Below are positions 1 to 8,499 of a stretch of DNA of 64,000 nt, piece by piece. The DNA comes from an uncultured Oscillospiraceae bacterium (GTDB lineage: Bacteria; Bacillota; Clostridia; Oscillospirales; Acutalibacteraceae). The DNA is taken from contig UQDP01000006.1 of the NCBI GenBank assembly GCA_900539845.1, forward strand, positions 50,914 through 114,913, written 5' to 3'. The notes under the pieces are model-generated. The model worked only from the letters and a program-made list of their open reading frames with translations. It was not told the origin of the DNA and ran no database searches. Position 1 is the stretch's first letter. Each line of letters starts with the position of its first letter. The position numbers and the translations under genes were made by a program.

Positions 1-27
1 GTCATCCTCCAAAAGAAATATATCCAT
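1..27 (-). CDS. Response regulator, N-terminal fragment (cut by window edge)
   Basis: Only the first nine codons are present, read leftwards from an ATG at 27: MDIFLLEDD. A GGGAGG ribosome site lies just upstream (about 35-40). A short hydrophobic strand followed by an acidic Glu-Asp-Asp is how receiver domains of two-component response regulators begin, the acidic residues forming the Mg-binding phosphorylation pocket. The effector domain is off the window, so the subfamily cannot be told. Confidence 0.5.
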
Positions 28-99
28 ATCTTTGCCTCCCCGTTCATTTTATCATAATATCTGCAGTAACTCCATTACAAAATTGTAATATTGCAAATA

Positions 100-123
100 A
101 AAAGAGCGTATTATTACGCTCTT
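100..123 (-). terminator. Rho-independent terminator of the AlkD-like gene
   Basis: A 9-bp perfect stem (102-110 with 115-123) with a 4-nt loop is followed on the minus strand by a T-rich tract. The hairpin overlaps the stop codon of the gene it ends. Confidence 0.75.
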
Positions 124-773
124 AATGTTTTCACATATTCCTTTATTTCTTTATCGACTCTGAAACTGTCTCGTATCTTGCCGATTGCCATATTCTGAAT
201 ATCCTTTGTAAGGCATTTGCTTTCCAGTATCGGCATCGTTTTGCTCTGATACTTTACAAAGGCAACGGAAAGCGCCCACGCAGCAGCCATATTCACATAA
301 TAATAACTGCTTTTTATTGCGCTTAAAAATTCGAGAACAGAATCGATATATTCATCCGTAATATAATAATCCATAAGAATTACAACAGCGAAACGCAGTT
401 CATATTCTTTTTCCGACCCCATATACTTTTGAAGATAATCAAGAAAATCTTTTCTGCTTTTCTCAATGAATTTGAGTGAGGAGGATACGCAGTCGCACAC
501 CGCCCAGTTATCTATATGAGGAATAAATTTATCCAGCATTTTCATACGTTCCTGATACGGCATTTTTTTGTATCCGATATAGAAACCATGCAGCATGATC
601 TCCTCATAATACTCCCACTCAAAATCGTTGCTTTCAAGCCTTTTCGCAATCTTTCTGAGCTGGGGCAGCCGCACGCCGATTATCTTATCCTCGTCAACGG
701 TGGGAACGAGTTTCTTGTGAAAGTCTTTATACTTCAGATCCTGCGCGGCATACAATTCTTCTCTTACATTCAT
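114..773 (-). CDS. DNA alkylation repair protein, AlkD-like HEAT-repeat family
   Basis: 219 aa, cytoplasmic, all-helical, with the look of the AlkD/AlkC HEAT-repeat glycosylases that excise positively charged alkylpurines without flipping the base. The motif NWAVCD (residues 89-94) matches the conserved Trp-to-Asp segment lining the DNA-binding cleft; a second helical repeat follows at about 125-137 (ELRFAVV). Length fits the family (210-240 aa). ATG at 773 with a GGTGAT site. It lies 21 nt downstream of the membrane protein gene on the same strand and may share its transcript. Family assignment is firm; the substrate is inferred. Confidence 0.85.
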   Translation of the reverse strand: MNVREELYAAQDLKYKDFHKKLVPTVDEDKIIGVRLPQLRKIAKRLESNDFEWEYYEEIMLHGFYIGYKKMPYQERMKMLDKFIPHIDNWAVCDCVSSSLKFIEKSRKDFLDYLQKYMGSEKEYELRFAVVILMDYYITDEYIDSVLEFLSAIKSSYYYVNMAAAWALSVAFVKYQSKTMPILESKCLTKDIQNMAIGKIRDSFRVDKEIKEYVKTLRA

Positions 774-794
774 AATATCACCGAAAGCATTATA

Positions 795-1613
795 TCATTT
801 TTTTCGTTCAGACACAACCCTTGCCAGATAATACGCCACCGCGCAGAAAAGAGCCGAGACTGCCAGCAGATAAATGACATTTTCGGAATGATAGAATATT
901 TCAAATACGGACGGACTGACCACAAACGCTCCGCCTATATCCAGCATATTCGCGGCAAAGAAAGAAAAGAAATTCGCGAGCAGCAAAAGAAAATAGGAAA
1001 CAGGCGATGTGAAAAGCAGAAGAATCAAAACAGGCGTTGTGTTTCCGCTTATGAACATAAAGGCAATGATAAGCAGATGCGCGCGCAGATTATCTTTTTT
1101 AGCGAGCAGTATTCCGCTGAACGCGAAAAGCGATAAGATCCTGCCGGAAAGATAAGGAACAAGCGAGGAATCCGGGTCCGTCTTTACGATCTCTGAAACG
1201 CCGCATACAAGCTGATTGCCGATCAGCCTTGCTCCGCCGTATGAGGTTGTATAAACCAAAGTCTGAAAATCATAAATTCCGGCAGTGTTGAACAGCGAAT
1301 CAAAAAAACCGAAAGTTACCGCGTTTGAAGAGAATTTCTGTGCTGCAAGCGCAAAAAGAGAGTTGCCCAGCACAAAATATACGGAAATATAGCCTACGCA
1401 AAGCAAAACCAATATTATTTTAAATGCCCTATTATTTATTCCGGCTGTTAAAAAGAAGCACAAAACTGCCGCTGTTCCCACAAAAAACACTGCGTCAGCC
1501 GTATCACGGCTGAAAAGGCGTATCACATAAGCAGCAACGGAAAGACAGCTTATGATCAGCACGGGAATATACATAAAGGTCATATCGTATTTTTTTAATC
1601 TGAGTTTTCTCAT
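795..1613 (-). CDS. Polytopic membrane protein of unknown function
   Basis: 272 aa with about eight hydrophobic segments separated by short loops, starting with a basic cytoplasmic stretch (MRKLRLKK) and ending in basic residues (SERKK). A GNTTP motif lies in the loop before the sixth or seventh helix. There is no signal peptide, no recognisable enzyme motif and no transporter signature I can name. Start ATG at 1613 has only a weak ribosome site; the next Met is residue 11. It precedes the AlkD-like gene in what may be a two-gene unit. I do not recognise the family. Confidence 0.7.
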   Translation of the reverse strand: MRKLRLKKYDMTFMYIPVLIISCLSVAAYVIRLFSRDTADAVFFVGTAAVLCFFLTAGINNRAFKIILVLLCVGYISVYFVLGNSLFALAAQKFSSNAVTFGFFDSLFNTAGIYDFQTLVYTTSYGGARLIGNQLVCGVSEIVKTDPDSSLVPYLSGRILSLFAFSGILLAKKDNLRAHLLIIAFMFISGNTTPVLILLLFTSPVSYFLLLLANFFSFFAANMLDIGGAFVVSPSVFEIFYHSENVIYLLAVSALFCAVAYYLARVVSERKK

Positions 1614-1648
1614 GCTTTAAATATTGGCAGTTTTACCGAAAAATAAAC

Positions 1649-1672
1649 ATGCGCCTGAAAATTCAGACGCAT
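1649..1672 (-). terminator. Terminator of the GH51-DUF6171 operon
   Basis: Stem 1649-1658 with 1663-1672 (10 bp, one wobble/mismatch) and a 4-nt loop, followed on the minus strand by GTTTATTTTT. It sits just after the stop of the DUF6171 gene. Confidence 0.7.
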
Positions 1673-1681
1673 TTCATTAGA

Positions 1682-1945
1682 TTATATTTTATCCCATTTT
1701 CTGTTTGAGTAATCGGGGCAGGCGTTGTTTTTCAACGCCGCGCGTATCTCAACATAGCAGCCGCACTTCAGACACATGCCGGAAATAAGTTCATCACATT
1801 TCTTGCATTTTTCAAGACGGCTTGTATAAGTTTCCCCATCAGCTTTAATATCCTCATCAAGCGTTTCAAGATAATCCTTTACAGACTGAAAAGACGCTTT
1901 TTCACCTGCCTCAAGCAAGAGACACTTTTTGCAGATATGTTCCAT
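1682..1945 (-). CDS. DUF6171 family small cysteine-rich protein
   Basis: 87 aa. Cysteines are arranged as CxxC near the N-terminus, then CKKC, then GMCLKCGCYVEIRAA and a final CP before a C-terminal Trp, the layout of the DUF6171 family of clostridial zinc-ribbon-like proteins. Function unknown. Its ATG (1945-1943) overlaps the TAA stop of the GH51 gene by one base, so it is probably translationally coupled to it. The pairing may be transcriptional convenience rather than a functional link. Confidence 0.75.
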   Translation of the reverse strand: MEHICKKCLLLEAGEKASFQSVKDYLETLDEDIKADGETYTSRLEKCKKCDELISGMCLKCGCYVEIRAALKNNACPDYSNRKWDKI

Positions 1946-3423
1946 TATTTGATCACGAATTTAACAATACTGCATGGCGGCAGCTTGGCTGTGAAGCCCG
2001 TGTCGTTTGCTTTGAAATCGTTAAATTCTTTTTCAGTGACTGCATATTTATTTTCAAAGCAGTTGCCGTCGGTAATCTTTCCCGTTATAATCGTTGCTTT
2101 CACGGATTGAACATCTGTGTGTGCGATTTCACAGTCGATTTCAGCGCTGTGAACCGGGCAGGTATTGACAATTGTGGAATAAATCACGCCGTTTTCATCC
2201 ACAGAAGCGGATTCAATAAGCTGAGGTGCGGTCTCGCTGTTTACAGTTCTTTCGGGTGTTGTGATATAAGAGCCGAGAAGCGTGTTGTTCTGATGCTCCT
2301 TAAACATCTTAAACACATAATAAGTCGGCGTAAGCACCATATCTTCTCCATCCGTGAGCGCAACAGACTGAAGCACGTTAACAGTCTGCGCAATGTTTGC
2401 CATTTTTACTCTGTCCGCATGTTTATTGAAAATATTAAGCGTGAGAGCGGCAACAACAGCGTCGCGCATCGTGCTGAGCTGGTAAAGAAATCCGGGATTG
2501 GTGCCCGGCTCAACGTCATACCACGTACCCCATTCGTCAACGATAAGCCCCACTCTGTGTGCAGGATCGTGACGGCTCATGATCTCGCAATGCCTTGTTA
2601 TGATGCTTTCCATTTTATAGGCTTTGGCTATCGTGCTGAAATACTCGTTCTCGTCAAAATCAGTGGACGAGCCTTTCTTCTGCCAGTTTCCTGTGGGAAC
2701 GGTATAGTAATGCAGCGATATTCCGTTTGCCTTATTTTTCACTTTCTGCATAAGCTTATCCGTCCAGCCGTAATCCTCGGCGTTCGGACCGCAGGCAACT
2801 CGATAGATCTTTTTATCAGGATCGTAATCACGCACATATGTGTTATATCTTTTAAACAGATCGGCATAATATTCAGCGTCCATATTTCCGCCGCAGCCCC
2901 AGCTTTCATTGCCGACGCCGAAATATTTTACTTCCCATGGCTCTTTTCTGCCGTTTTCGGTACGCAGACGAGCCATAGGCGAATCGCCGTCAAAGGTCAT
3001 ATACTCGACCCACTCGTTCATTTCCTGAACTGTGCCCGAGCCGACATTTCCGTTTATATAAGCGTCGCAACCAAGCTGGCGGCAAAGTTCAAAAAACTCA
3101 TGAGTTCCGAAAGAATTATCTTCAACGACACCGCCCCAATGTGTGTTGACCATTTTTTTACGCTTATTTTTATCGCCGATACCGTCTTTCCAGTGATATT
3201 CATCCGCAAAGCATCCGCCCGGCCAGCGTAAAACGGGAATGCCCATGTCCTTAAGAGCGTGAACAACGTCAGCACGCATTCCGTTTACATTGGGAATCTT
3301 GGAGTTTTCACCTACATAAAGACCTTCATAAATACATCTGCCGAGATGTTCCGAAAAATGGCCGTAGATGTCTTTGCTGATTCTGCTGATTTTATGATTG
3401 GGATTGATAAGATATTTTTCCAT
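1945..3423 (-). CDS. Alpha-L-arabinofuranosidase, glycoside hydrolase family 51
   Basis: 492 aa from the ATG at 3423. That start is preferred because the GAGGT ribosome site lies 7 nt upstream of it, whereas an ATG two codons earlier is only 2 nt from the site. GH51 retaining arabinofuranosidases release arabinose from arabinan, arabinoxylan or arabinogalactan oligosaccharides. The acid/base Glu is in GVGNESWG (about residue 173) and the nucleophile Glu in VDEWGTWY (about residue 297). There is no signal peptide, so it works in the cytoplasm on imported oligosaccharides, as is usual for GH51. Overlaps the DUF6171 start by one base. Confidence 0.95.
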   Translation of the reverse strand: MEKYLINPNHKISRISKDIYGHFSEHLGRCIYEGLYVGENSKIPNVNGMRADVVHALKDMGIPVLRWPGGCFADEYHWKDGIGDKNKRKKMVNTHWGGVVEDNSFGTHEFFELCRQLGCDAYINGNVGSGTVQEMNEWVEYMTFDGDSPMARLRTENGRKEPWEVKYFGVGNESWGCGGNMDAEYYADLFKRYNTYVRDYDPDKKIYRVACGPNAEDYGWTDKLMQKVKNKANGISLHYYTVPTGNWQKKGSSTDFDENEYFSTIAKAYKMESIITRHCEIMSRHDPAHRVGLIVDEWGTWYDVEPGTNPGFLYQLSTMRDAVVAALTLNIFNKHADRVKMANIAQTVNVLQSVALTDGEDMVLTPTYYVFKMFKEHQNNTLLGSYITTPERTVNSETAPQLIESASVDENGVIYSTIVNTCPVHSAEIDCEIAHTDVQSVKATIITGKITDGNCFENKYAVTEKEFNDFKANDTGFTAKLPPCSIVKFVIK

Positions 3424-3490
3424 ATACATGACCTCATTTAAAATTATAGAATAAAACTACCATAAAGCATATATTATTGTCAACAACAAA

Positions 3491-3519
3491 TTGACTTCAT
3501 CTCGATTTTATTTTACAAT
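3491..3519 (+). promoter_or_regulatory. Sigma-A-type promoter of the M24 peptidase gene
   Basis: TTGACT at 3491-3496, a 17-nt spacer, then TACAAT at 3514-3519, ending 16 nt before the ATG at 3536. Both boxes match the consensus at five of six positions. Confidence 0.65.
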
Positions 3520-3535
3520 ATTTACGGTGATATAA

Positions 3536-4603
3536 ATGAGAAAAGAAAAAGCTGTTGAATTAATAAATAATCTTAACGCCGACGCTCTGTTGCTGCTCAA
3601 TGAAAGTAACATGCACTATTTCTGCGGCTTTTCACCGAGCGAAGGCGTTGTTTTCATTTTAAAAGACGGCGAAGGATTTCACATTGTTGACTCAAGATAT
3701 ACTGAAGCAGCGCAGAATCACGCGAAAGAAACGGGGCTTAAAGTTATTGAAATTGAACTTTCTTTTAAGGATACCGTTTCAGATATTTGCAGAAAAACAA
3801 ATGTTAGAACGATCGCCTTTGAGGATGAGACTATAACTTTAAAGCAATACAATTCATTCCGCGATGCCACAGGATGCGACTTTATCGGTATAGGCGATTC
3901 GCTTATGCGGATCAGGAACGTGAAAGAGCCTGTTGAGATAGAATATATGATAGAAGCAAACAGAATTGCTGAAAAAAGCCTTGCTGAACTGCTCAACCAC
4001 ATAAGGCCGGGAAAGACTGAAAAGGAACTTCAGGCATATTTCGATTACATAATGATGCGAAACGGCTCTGACGGTGTTTCCTTTGATACGATCCTGCTGA
4101 CCGGAGCACACACCTCCCTGCCCCATGGTGTACCGAGCAGCAGAAAAGTCAAACGAGGCGACTTTGTGCTGATAGACTTCGGCGCAACATATAAAGGCTA
4201 TCATTCGGATATGACAAGAACCTTTGCCGTAGGCGAAGCCGACAGTGAAATGAAAGAAATGTATGAGTTAGTGCTGAACGCTCAGCTTGCCGGAATAAAC
4301 GCGCTCAAGCCCGGCATAAAATGCGCTGAAGTGTATAAAGCCGCATACGATGTGCTTGAGAAAAAGAAAATGGGCAGATTTTTCAGACATTCACTGGGTC
4401 ACGGCGTGGGTCTGGATATACACGAAGGATTCAACGCTTCGCCGAGAAGCAAGGATGCTTTTGAACCCGGCAACACAACTTCCATTGAACCTGGAATCTA
4501 TATCCCGGATCAATTCGGAATAAGAATAGAAGATGTCTGCCTTGTAACCGAGAACGGAAATAAAGATATATCAACGTTTGATAAGGCATTAAACATTATT
4601 TGA
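3536..4603 (+). CDS. Xaa-Pro aminopeptidase-type M24 metallopeptidase
   Basis: 355 aa. An N-terminal creatinase/prolidase-like domain (about 1-130) is followed by a pita-bread M24 catalytic domain. The five metal ligands are visible: Asp214 and Asp225 (IDFGATYKGYHSDMTRTF), His289 (HSLGHGVGLDIHE), Glu318 (IEPGIY) and Glu332 (RIEDV). The family removes N-terminal residues preceding proline, or cleaves X-Pro dipeptides, using two Mn or Co ions in the cytoplasm. ATG at 3536 with GGTGA upstream. Monocistronic: own promoter, and a bidirectional terminator shared with the convergent copper operon. Confidence 0.92.
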   Translation: MRKEKAVELINNLNADALLLLNESNMHYFCGFSPSEGVVFILKDGEGFHIVDSRYTEAAQNHAKETGLKVIEIELSFKDTVSDICRKTNVRTIAFEDETITLKQYNSFRDATGCDFIGIGDSLMRIRNVKEPVEIEYMIEANRIAEKSLAELLNHIRPGKTEKELQAYFDYIMMRNGSDGVSFDTILLTGAHTSLPHGVPSSRKVKRGDFVLIDFGATYKGYHSDMTRTFAVGEADSEMKEMYELVLNAQLAGINALKPGIKCAEVYKAAYDVLEKKKMGRFFRHSLGHGVGLDIHEGFNASPRSKDAFEPGNTTSIEPGIYIPDQFGIRIEDVCLVTENGNKDISTFDKALNII

Positions 4604-4626
4604 TAAATTCATTGCAAACAGAAAAA

Positions 4627-4657
4627 CGGCGCGGATAAAATCCGCGCCGCAATTTTT
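4627..4657. terminator. Bidirectional terminator between M24 peptidase and copA
   Basis: Nine-bp GC-rich perfect stem (4627-4635 with 4641-4649). T-rich runs flank it on both strands, so it can end the plus-strand peptidase transcript and the minus-strand copper operon. Confidence 0.85.
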
Positions 4658-4659
4658 TA

Positions 4660-4884
4660 TTATCTAACAGTTTTTATATATTTATATCCTGCACCCTCAA
4701 CAGCAGCCCTGATTGCCTCATCTTCAGCGTCTCCGCTTTCGATATAGGCCTTTTTCGCGTTATGGTCGGCTTTAACCTTAACCCCGATTTTATTAAGCGC
4801 CTCTGTCACGTGAGCCTCGCAGTGTTCGCACATCATGCCGTCGATTTCAATGTAAGGCTTCTTTTCTTTTTTGAAAATACTCAT
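4660..4884 (-). CDS. Possible internally started CopZ-like copper chaperone
   Basis: Inside copA, in the same frame, an ATG at 4884-4882 is preceded 8 nt upstream by AAGGAG (4893-4898) on the minus strand. Starting there gives a 74-aa protein: a short Lys-rich lead, then one HMA domain with CxxC at residues 19 and 22 (GMMCEHC). That is the size and build of a free CopZ chaperone. The Lys-Lys-Gly-Glu codons of copA form the ribosome site. It is inference that the internal start is used; the alternative is that it is a relic of an ancestral separate copZ whose upstream stop was lost. Confidence 0.45.
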   Translation of the reverse strand: MSIFKKEKKPYIEIDGMMCEHCEAHVTEALNKIGVKVKADHNAKKAYIESGDAEDEAIRAAVEGAGYKYIKTVR

Positions 4885-7161
4885 ATCGATTTCTCCTTTT
4901 TTTGATTTTTTATATATCGGCTTATCTATATTTACAAGATTAAGCCTTAACGCATTCATTACCACACAAAAGCTTGAAAGACTCATTGCCGCAGCAGCAA
5001 TCATTGGATTCAGTGTTATTCCGAAAGCCGGATAAAGTATTCCGGCGGCAATCGGTATGCCGATAATATTGTATATGAACGCCCAAAAAAGATTTTCCTT
5101 AATATTAAGAATAACCCGCCTTGACAGTGAGATTGCTTTCGGAATATCGTGCGGATCGCTTTTCATAAGAACAACATCCGCAGCATCTATCGCCACATCG
5201 GTGCCTGCCCCGATCGCTATTCCCGTATCTGCTCTTGTAAGCGCAGGCGCGTCATTGATTCCGTCTCCTACCATAGCAACATTACCGAAATCCGAAAGCA
5301 TACGGACTTTTTCTTCCTTGCCGTCCGGCAGGACTTTCGCGATTACATTTTTGATTCCGACTTCGCCGGCGATGGCATTGGCGGTCTCTTCATTATCGCC
5401 TGTGATCATAACGGGAGTGATGCCCATTTTTTTAAGGTCCGAAACAGCCTTTTTACTTGTTTCTTTGACCGTGTCCGCAACGGCAATCAGACCCAGAAAT
5501 GTGCCATCGACAGAAAAATAAAGCGGTGTTTTTCCTTTGGAAGAAAGCTGCTTTGCTTGATCGAGATAATCATTTGGAATATTGCAGTTTTCAGAAATAT
5601 ATTTATCGTTTCCGGCATAGACTTTCAAACCGCAGACCGTTCCGAACAGTCCGTTTCCGGCGACGGTTTTTGCGTTTTCACATTTCTCAAGCTTTATATT
5701 TTCGGCTGCGCAATACTGGATCACAGCCTTTGAAAGAGGATGCTCGCTTTTGCTCTCAAGCGCGTATGCATACTTCAACAGCCTCTCTCTATCATCGGAA
5801 ACGATATCGGTAACCGACGGATTTCCCTCCGTTACCGTACCTGTTTTATCAAGGCAGACAACATCTGTTTTGCCGCAGACTTCAAGACTTTCCGCAGTTT
5901 TAAACAAGATCCCGTTTTTAGCGCCTTTGCCGCTGCCCACCATGATTGCTACCGGCGTTGCCAGACCAAGCGCGCAAGGGCAGCTTATAACAAGCACCGA
6001 AATACCGCGTGCAAGTACAAATCCGGCGCTCTGACCTGCAAGGATCCAGCCGATCATCGTTATCACGCTTATTGCGATAACTAAGGGAACGAATATTCCT
6101 GAAACTTTGTCCGCGATCTTGGCTATCGGCGCTTTTGTGGCGGAAGCATCGGATACCATCTGTATTATTTTGGAAAGCGCAGTGTCCTCCCCCACTGAAG
6201 TTGCGCGGCACTCAATAAATCCCGAACGGTTTATTGTTGCGGCAGAGACCTTGTCGCCCGCTGTTCGGTCAACGGGAATGCTTTCCCCTGTTAAAGCGGA
6301 TTCGTCAATTGCGCTCTCGCCTTTTAAAATAACACCGTCAACAGGGATGCTTTCCCCTGCTCTGACAACGAAAATATCTCCAACATTGACATCCTCGGCA
6401 GGTATTTTGACCTCCTTGCCGTCTCTTATCACAACGGCAGTATCGGGCGCGAGCTTCATCAGGCTTTTAAGAGCGTCGGTCGTTCTGCCTTTTGAATAGG
6501 CTTCCAATGTTTTGCCTACTGTTATCAGCGTTAAAATCATTGCAGAAGATTCAAAATAGAAATTGCTGTGCATATGATCGTGAGCAGCATCCATATTTCC
6601 GTTTGATATCTCAATCGTCATGATAAACATAACTACAAGGCTGTAAACAAGCGCGGCGCCTGATCCGAGAGCCACAAGTGTGTCCATATTGGGTGCGCGG
6701 TGTATAAGTCCTTTAAAGCCGCTGATAAAGAATTTTTGATTTATAACCATGACTGCGGCAGTCAGCACAAGCTGAAACAGCGCGATTCCCATGGCGTTTC
6801 CGTCAAGAAAGGACGGAACAGGCCATCCCCACATCATGTGTCCCATAGACACATACATAAGCGGAATCAAAAGCACAACAGAAGCAACAAGACGTTTTAC
6901 CATTTTAGGCGTTTCATTATCTTTGAGCTCGTCTGCCCTGTTGTTCTTTTTTTCAGTCTTTGAACCTTGCAGCGACGCGCCGTACCCGGCATTTTCAACG
7001 GCTTTTATGATCTCTTCACTGGTAGCTTCACCGTCAACAATCATTGAATTTGTAAGCAGGTTGACCGAACATGAGCTGACATCATCCAGTGATGAAACAG
7101 CTTTTTCCACTCGTGCGGAGCACGCGGCACAGGTCATCCCGGTAACATCATATTTTGCCAT
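4660..7161 (-). CDS. copA: Copper-exporting P1B-type ATPase with C-terminal CopZ-like domain
   Basis: 833 aa. Domains in order: N-terminal heavy-metal-associated domain with CxxC (Cys11, Cys14), membrane helices, the TGES actuator loop, the intramembrane CPC motif (ISCPCALG), the phosphorylation motif DKTGT, the SEHPL nucleotide-binding motif, GDGINDAPAL, two last helices, then a second HMA domain with MMCEHC. It exports Cu(I) across the cytoplasmic membrane using ATP. It follows csoR by 20 nt and is under its operator. The last 74 codons are preceded in frame by a strong internal ribosome site and ATG (see the separate entry), so a soluble chaperone may also be made. Most CopA proteins lack this C-terminal domain. 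Confidence 0.95.
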   Translation of the reverse strand: MAKYDVTGMTCAACSARVEKAVSSLDDVSSCSVNLLTNSMIVDGEATSEEIIKAVENAGYGASLQGSKTEKKNNRADELKDNETPKMVKRLVASVVLLIPLMYVSMGHMMWGWPVPSFLDGNAMGIALFQLVLTAAVMVINQKFFISGFKGLIHRAPNMDTLVALGSGAALVYSLVVMFIMTIEISNGNMDAAHDHMHSNFYFESSAMILTLITVGKTLEAYSKGRTTDALKSLMKLAPDTAVVIRDGKEVKIPAEDVNVGDIFVVRAGESIPVDGVILKGESAIDESALTGESIPVDRTAGDKVSAATINRSGFIECRATSVGEDTALSKIIQMVSDASATKAPIAKIADKVSGIFVPLVIAISVITMIGWILAGQSAGFVLARGISVLVISCPCALGLATPVAIMVGSGKGAKNGILFKTAESLEVCGKTDVVCLDKTGTVTEGNPSVTDIVSDDRERLLKYAYALESKSEHPLSKAVIQYCAAENIKLEKCENAKTVAGNGLFGTVCGLKVYAGNDKYISENCNIPNDYLDQAKQLSSKGKTPLYFSVDGTFLGLIAVADTVKETSKKAVSDLKKMGITPVMITGDNEETANAIAGEVGIKNVIAKVLPDGKEEKVRMLSDFGNVAMVGDGINDAPALTRADTGIAIGAGTDVAIDAADVVLMKSDPHDIPKAISLSRRVILNIKENLFWAFIYNIIGIPIAAGILYPAFGITLNPMIAAAAMSLSSFCVVMNALRLNLVNIDKPIYKKSKKGEIDMSIFKKEKKPYIEIDGMMCEHCEAHVTEALNKIGVKVKADHNAKKAYIESGDAEDEAIRAAVEGAGYKYIKTVR
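4893..4898 (-). promoter_or_regulatory. Internal Shine-Dalgarno site within copA
   Basis: AAGGAG on the minus strand with 8-nt spacing to an in-frame ATG, as good as any gene-start site in the window. It is embedded in Lys-Lys-Gly-Glu codons at the junction between the ATPase core and the C-terminal HMA domain. Confidence 0.55.
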
Positions 7162-7181
7162 ACGGATTTCCTTTCGTTATT

Positions 7182-7481
7182 TCATTTCAGCAGTTTCTGA
7201 AGCGTTGCTATCAGATCATCAACCGTTTCATATTTTCCCTCTTTAATATCTTGCTCAACACAGGTCTTAATATGATTTGAAAGCAGTTCACGGTTGAATG
7301 CGTTAAGAGCACTGGACGCCGCTGCCGCCTGAGTGATTATATCGGTACAGTATGCGTTGCTTTCAACCATTCTTTTGATTCCTCTGATCTGACCCTCTAT
7401 TCTGTTTAAACGATTAATAAGCGATCGGTATTCACTTTCGCTACGCTCTTTCGTTTTGTGTGAACAATTACACTCCTGCAT
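7182..7481 (-). CDS. csoR: Copper-sensing transcriptional repressor, CsoR family
   Basis: 99 aa, all-helical DUF156 (CsoR/RcnR/FrmR) fold. The Cu(I)-binding triad is present: Cys45 (NAYCTD), His70 and Cys74 (SNHIKTC). The RLNRIEGQIRGIKRM segment (about 24-38) is the conserved DNA-contact helix. Cu(I) binding lowers DNA affinity and derepresses export. First gene of the csoR-copA operon, 20 nt from copA. Two matching inverted-repeat operators lie in its own promoter, so it should be autoregulated. An extra Cys/His-rich N-terminus (CNCSH) is present. Confidence 0.95.
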   Translation of the reverse strand: MQECNCSHKTKERSESEYRSLINRLNRIEGQIRGIKRMVESNAYCTDIITQAAAASSALNAFNRELLSNHIKTCVEQDIKEGKYETVDDLIATLQKLLK

Positions 7482-7502
7482 TTCATTTTCCCCTTTGCCA
7501 TT

Positions 7503-7519
7503 ATACCCCCATTGGGTAT
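7503..7519. promoter_or_regulatory. CsoR operator O2 (start-proximal)
   Basis: A 17-bp inverted repeat: arms ATACCC and GGGTAT around a 5-nt spacer. It lies just after the -10 box on the minus strand, where bound repressor would cover the transcription start. CsoR operators are C/G-run palindromes flanked by TA of this type. Confidence 0.8.
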
Positions 7520-7523
7520 TTAT

Positions 7524-7552
7524 ATTATATACCCCTTTAGGGTATTTGTCAA
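7524..7552 (-). promoter_or_regulatory. csoR-copA promoter, consensus sigma-A
   Basis: On the minus strand TTGACA (7552-7547), exactly 17 nt, then TATAAT (7529-7524): a perfect consensus promoter. The spacer is filled by CsoR operator O1, so repressor and RNA polymerase binding should be mutually exclusive. Confidence 0.9.
7529..7545. promoter_or_regulatory. CsoR operator O1 (in the promoter spacer)
   Basis: A 17-bp inverted repeat with the same ATACCC/GGGTAT arms and 5-nt spacer as O2. It is centred 26 bp from O2 and lies between the -35 and -10 boxes. Confidence 0.85.
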
Positions 7553-7554
7553 GA

Positions 7555-7583
7555 TAAAAAAACAGCTCCTTTTAAAGGAGCTG
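7555..7583 (-). terminator. Terminator of the OYE-DUF368 operon
   Basis: A 9-bp stem (7563-7571 with 7575-7583) with a short loop, followed on the minus strand by seven T residues. It separates this operon from the csoR promoter, which also reads leftwards. Confidence 0.85.
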
Positions 7584-7600
7584 AATGATTCTTTCTATAT

Positions 7601-8488
7601 TTATTTTTCCGGCACTGTGACCTTGCTGTTGAATTTATCAAGCACAAGTGCGATCACAACACCGGCAGCTATACAAACAATATTTATAACTGCTTCCTTA
7701 ATACCTGAAGCAAAGCTTTTAAAAGGAATGATAACAATCGTTGCGGCAATAACGATTCCGATTATGCCGTGGAAAGCAACCGAGTAATGCCTATTCATAA
7801 GCGTGTCAATCGCTTTTGCGAGAAGTATAACGGTTATCAAACCGCCTATTCCGGCAGGAATAAGCACGCTGAAATCAAGATTGCCGATACCTTCAACAAG
7901 CGGTGTATAAAGACCGAGCGGCATAAGCAGTGTGGAAAAGCTCATTCCGGGAGCTATAACACTGAGTGCAATACAGAAACCGCAGAAAATATACCATCCG
8001 AAATTCGGTTCTATCTTCACATTGACTGCATTCAGACCAAGCAGCAGAGCCAGCACAACAACGAAACAGATCCCGAGAGATATGAAAGAGCCTTTGCTTC
8101 TGCCTTTTTGACCTGCTTCACGGAAAAGCGACGGAAGCATTCCCGCTATCAGACCCACAAACAGACAGACCGACGGATCCGGGTATTTATTCAGAAGAAA
8201 TCCGAGCAGCTTTGATATGGCTAGAAAGCCCACACCTATGCCGATCACAACGGGAATCAGGAGCTTGGCGTGCTTTTTGATTGCTTTAAACGGATGGGAA
8301 AGCAGTTCCATAATAGGTCTGTAAACTCCGAAAACAACACAGAGAACGCCTCCCGAGATTCCCGGAAGAACCGCTCCGAGACCTATAAACGCTCCATGAA
8401 TGAGTCTCATGATGATTTCGCCGATGCCGGATCTCTTTTCAACACCGGCATTATTATCTGTAATCTCTTTATGATTATCACTGTTCAT
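7601..8488 (-). CDS. DUF368 membrane protein, PopT-type polyprenyl-phosphate transporter
   Basis: 295 aa with about eight to ten membrane helices and the family's Gly/Pro-rich N-terminal segment (GAFIGLGAVLPGISGGVL). DUF368 proteins have been described as PopT, one of two families that return undecaprenyl phosphate across the cytoplasmic membrane for wall synthesis. Start ATG at 8488 is preferred: AGGAG lies 8 nt upstream, while a GTG three codons earlier overlaps that site. It begins 11 nt after the oxidoreductase stop, probably in one operon. Confidence 0.85.
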   Translation of the reverse strand: MNSDNHKEITDNNAGVEKRSGIGEIIMRLIHGAFIGLGAVLPGISGGVLCVVFGVYRPIMELLSHPFKAIKKHAKLLIPVVIGIGVGFLAISKLLGFLLNKYPDPSVCLFVGLIAGMLPSLFREAGQKGRSKGSFISLGICFVVVLALLLGLNAVNVKIEPNFGWYIFCGFCIALSVIAPGMSFSTLLMPLGLYTPLVEGIGNLDFSVLIPAGIGGLITVILLAKAIDTLMNRHYSVAFHGIIGIVIAATIVIIPFKSFASGIKEAVINIVCIAAGVVIALVLDKFNSKVTVPEK

Positions 8489-8499
8489 AATCTTCACTC

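Noticed and set aside
2107..3231. Long plus-strand frame (374 codons) opposite the GH51 gene
   Set aside because: Antisense to an enzyme with intact catalytic motifs; no start signal.
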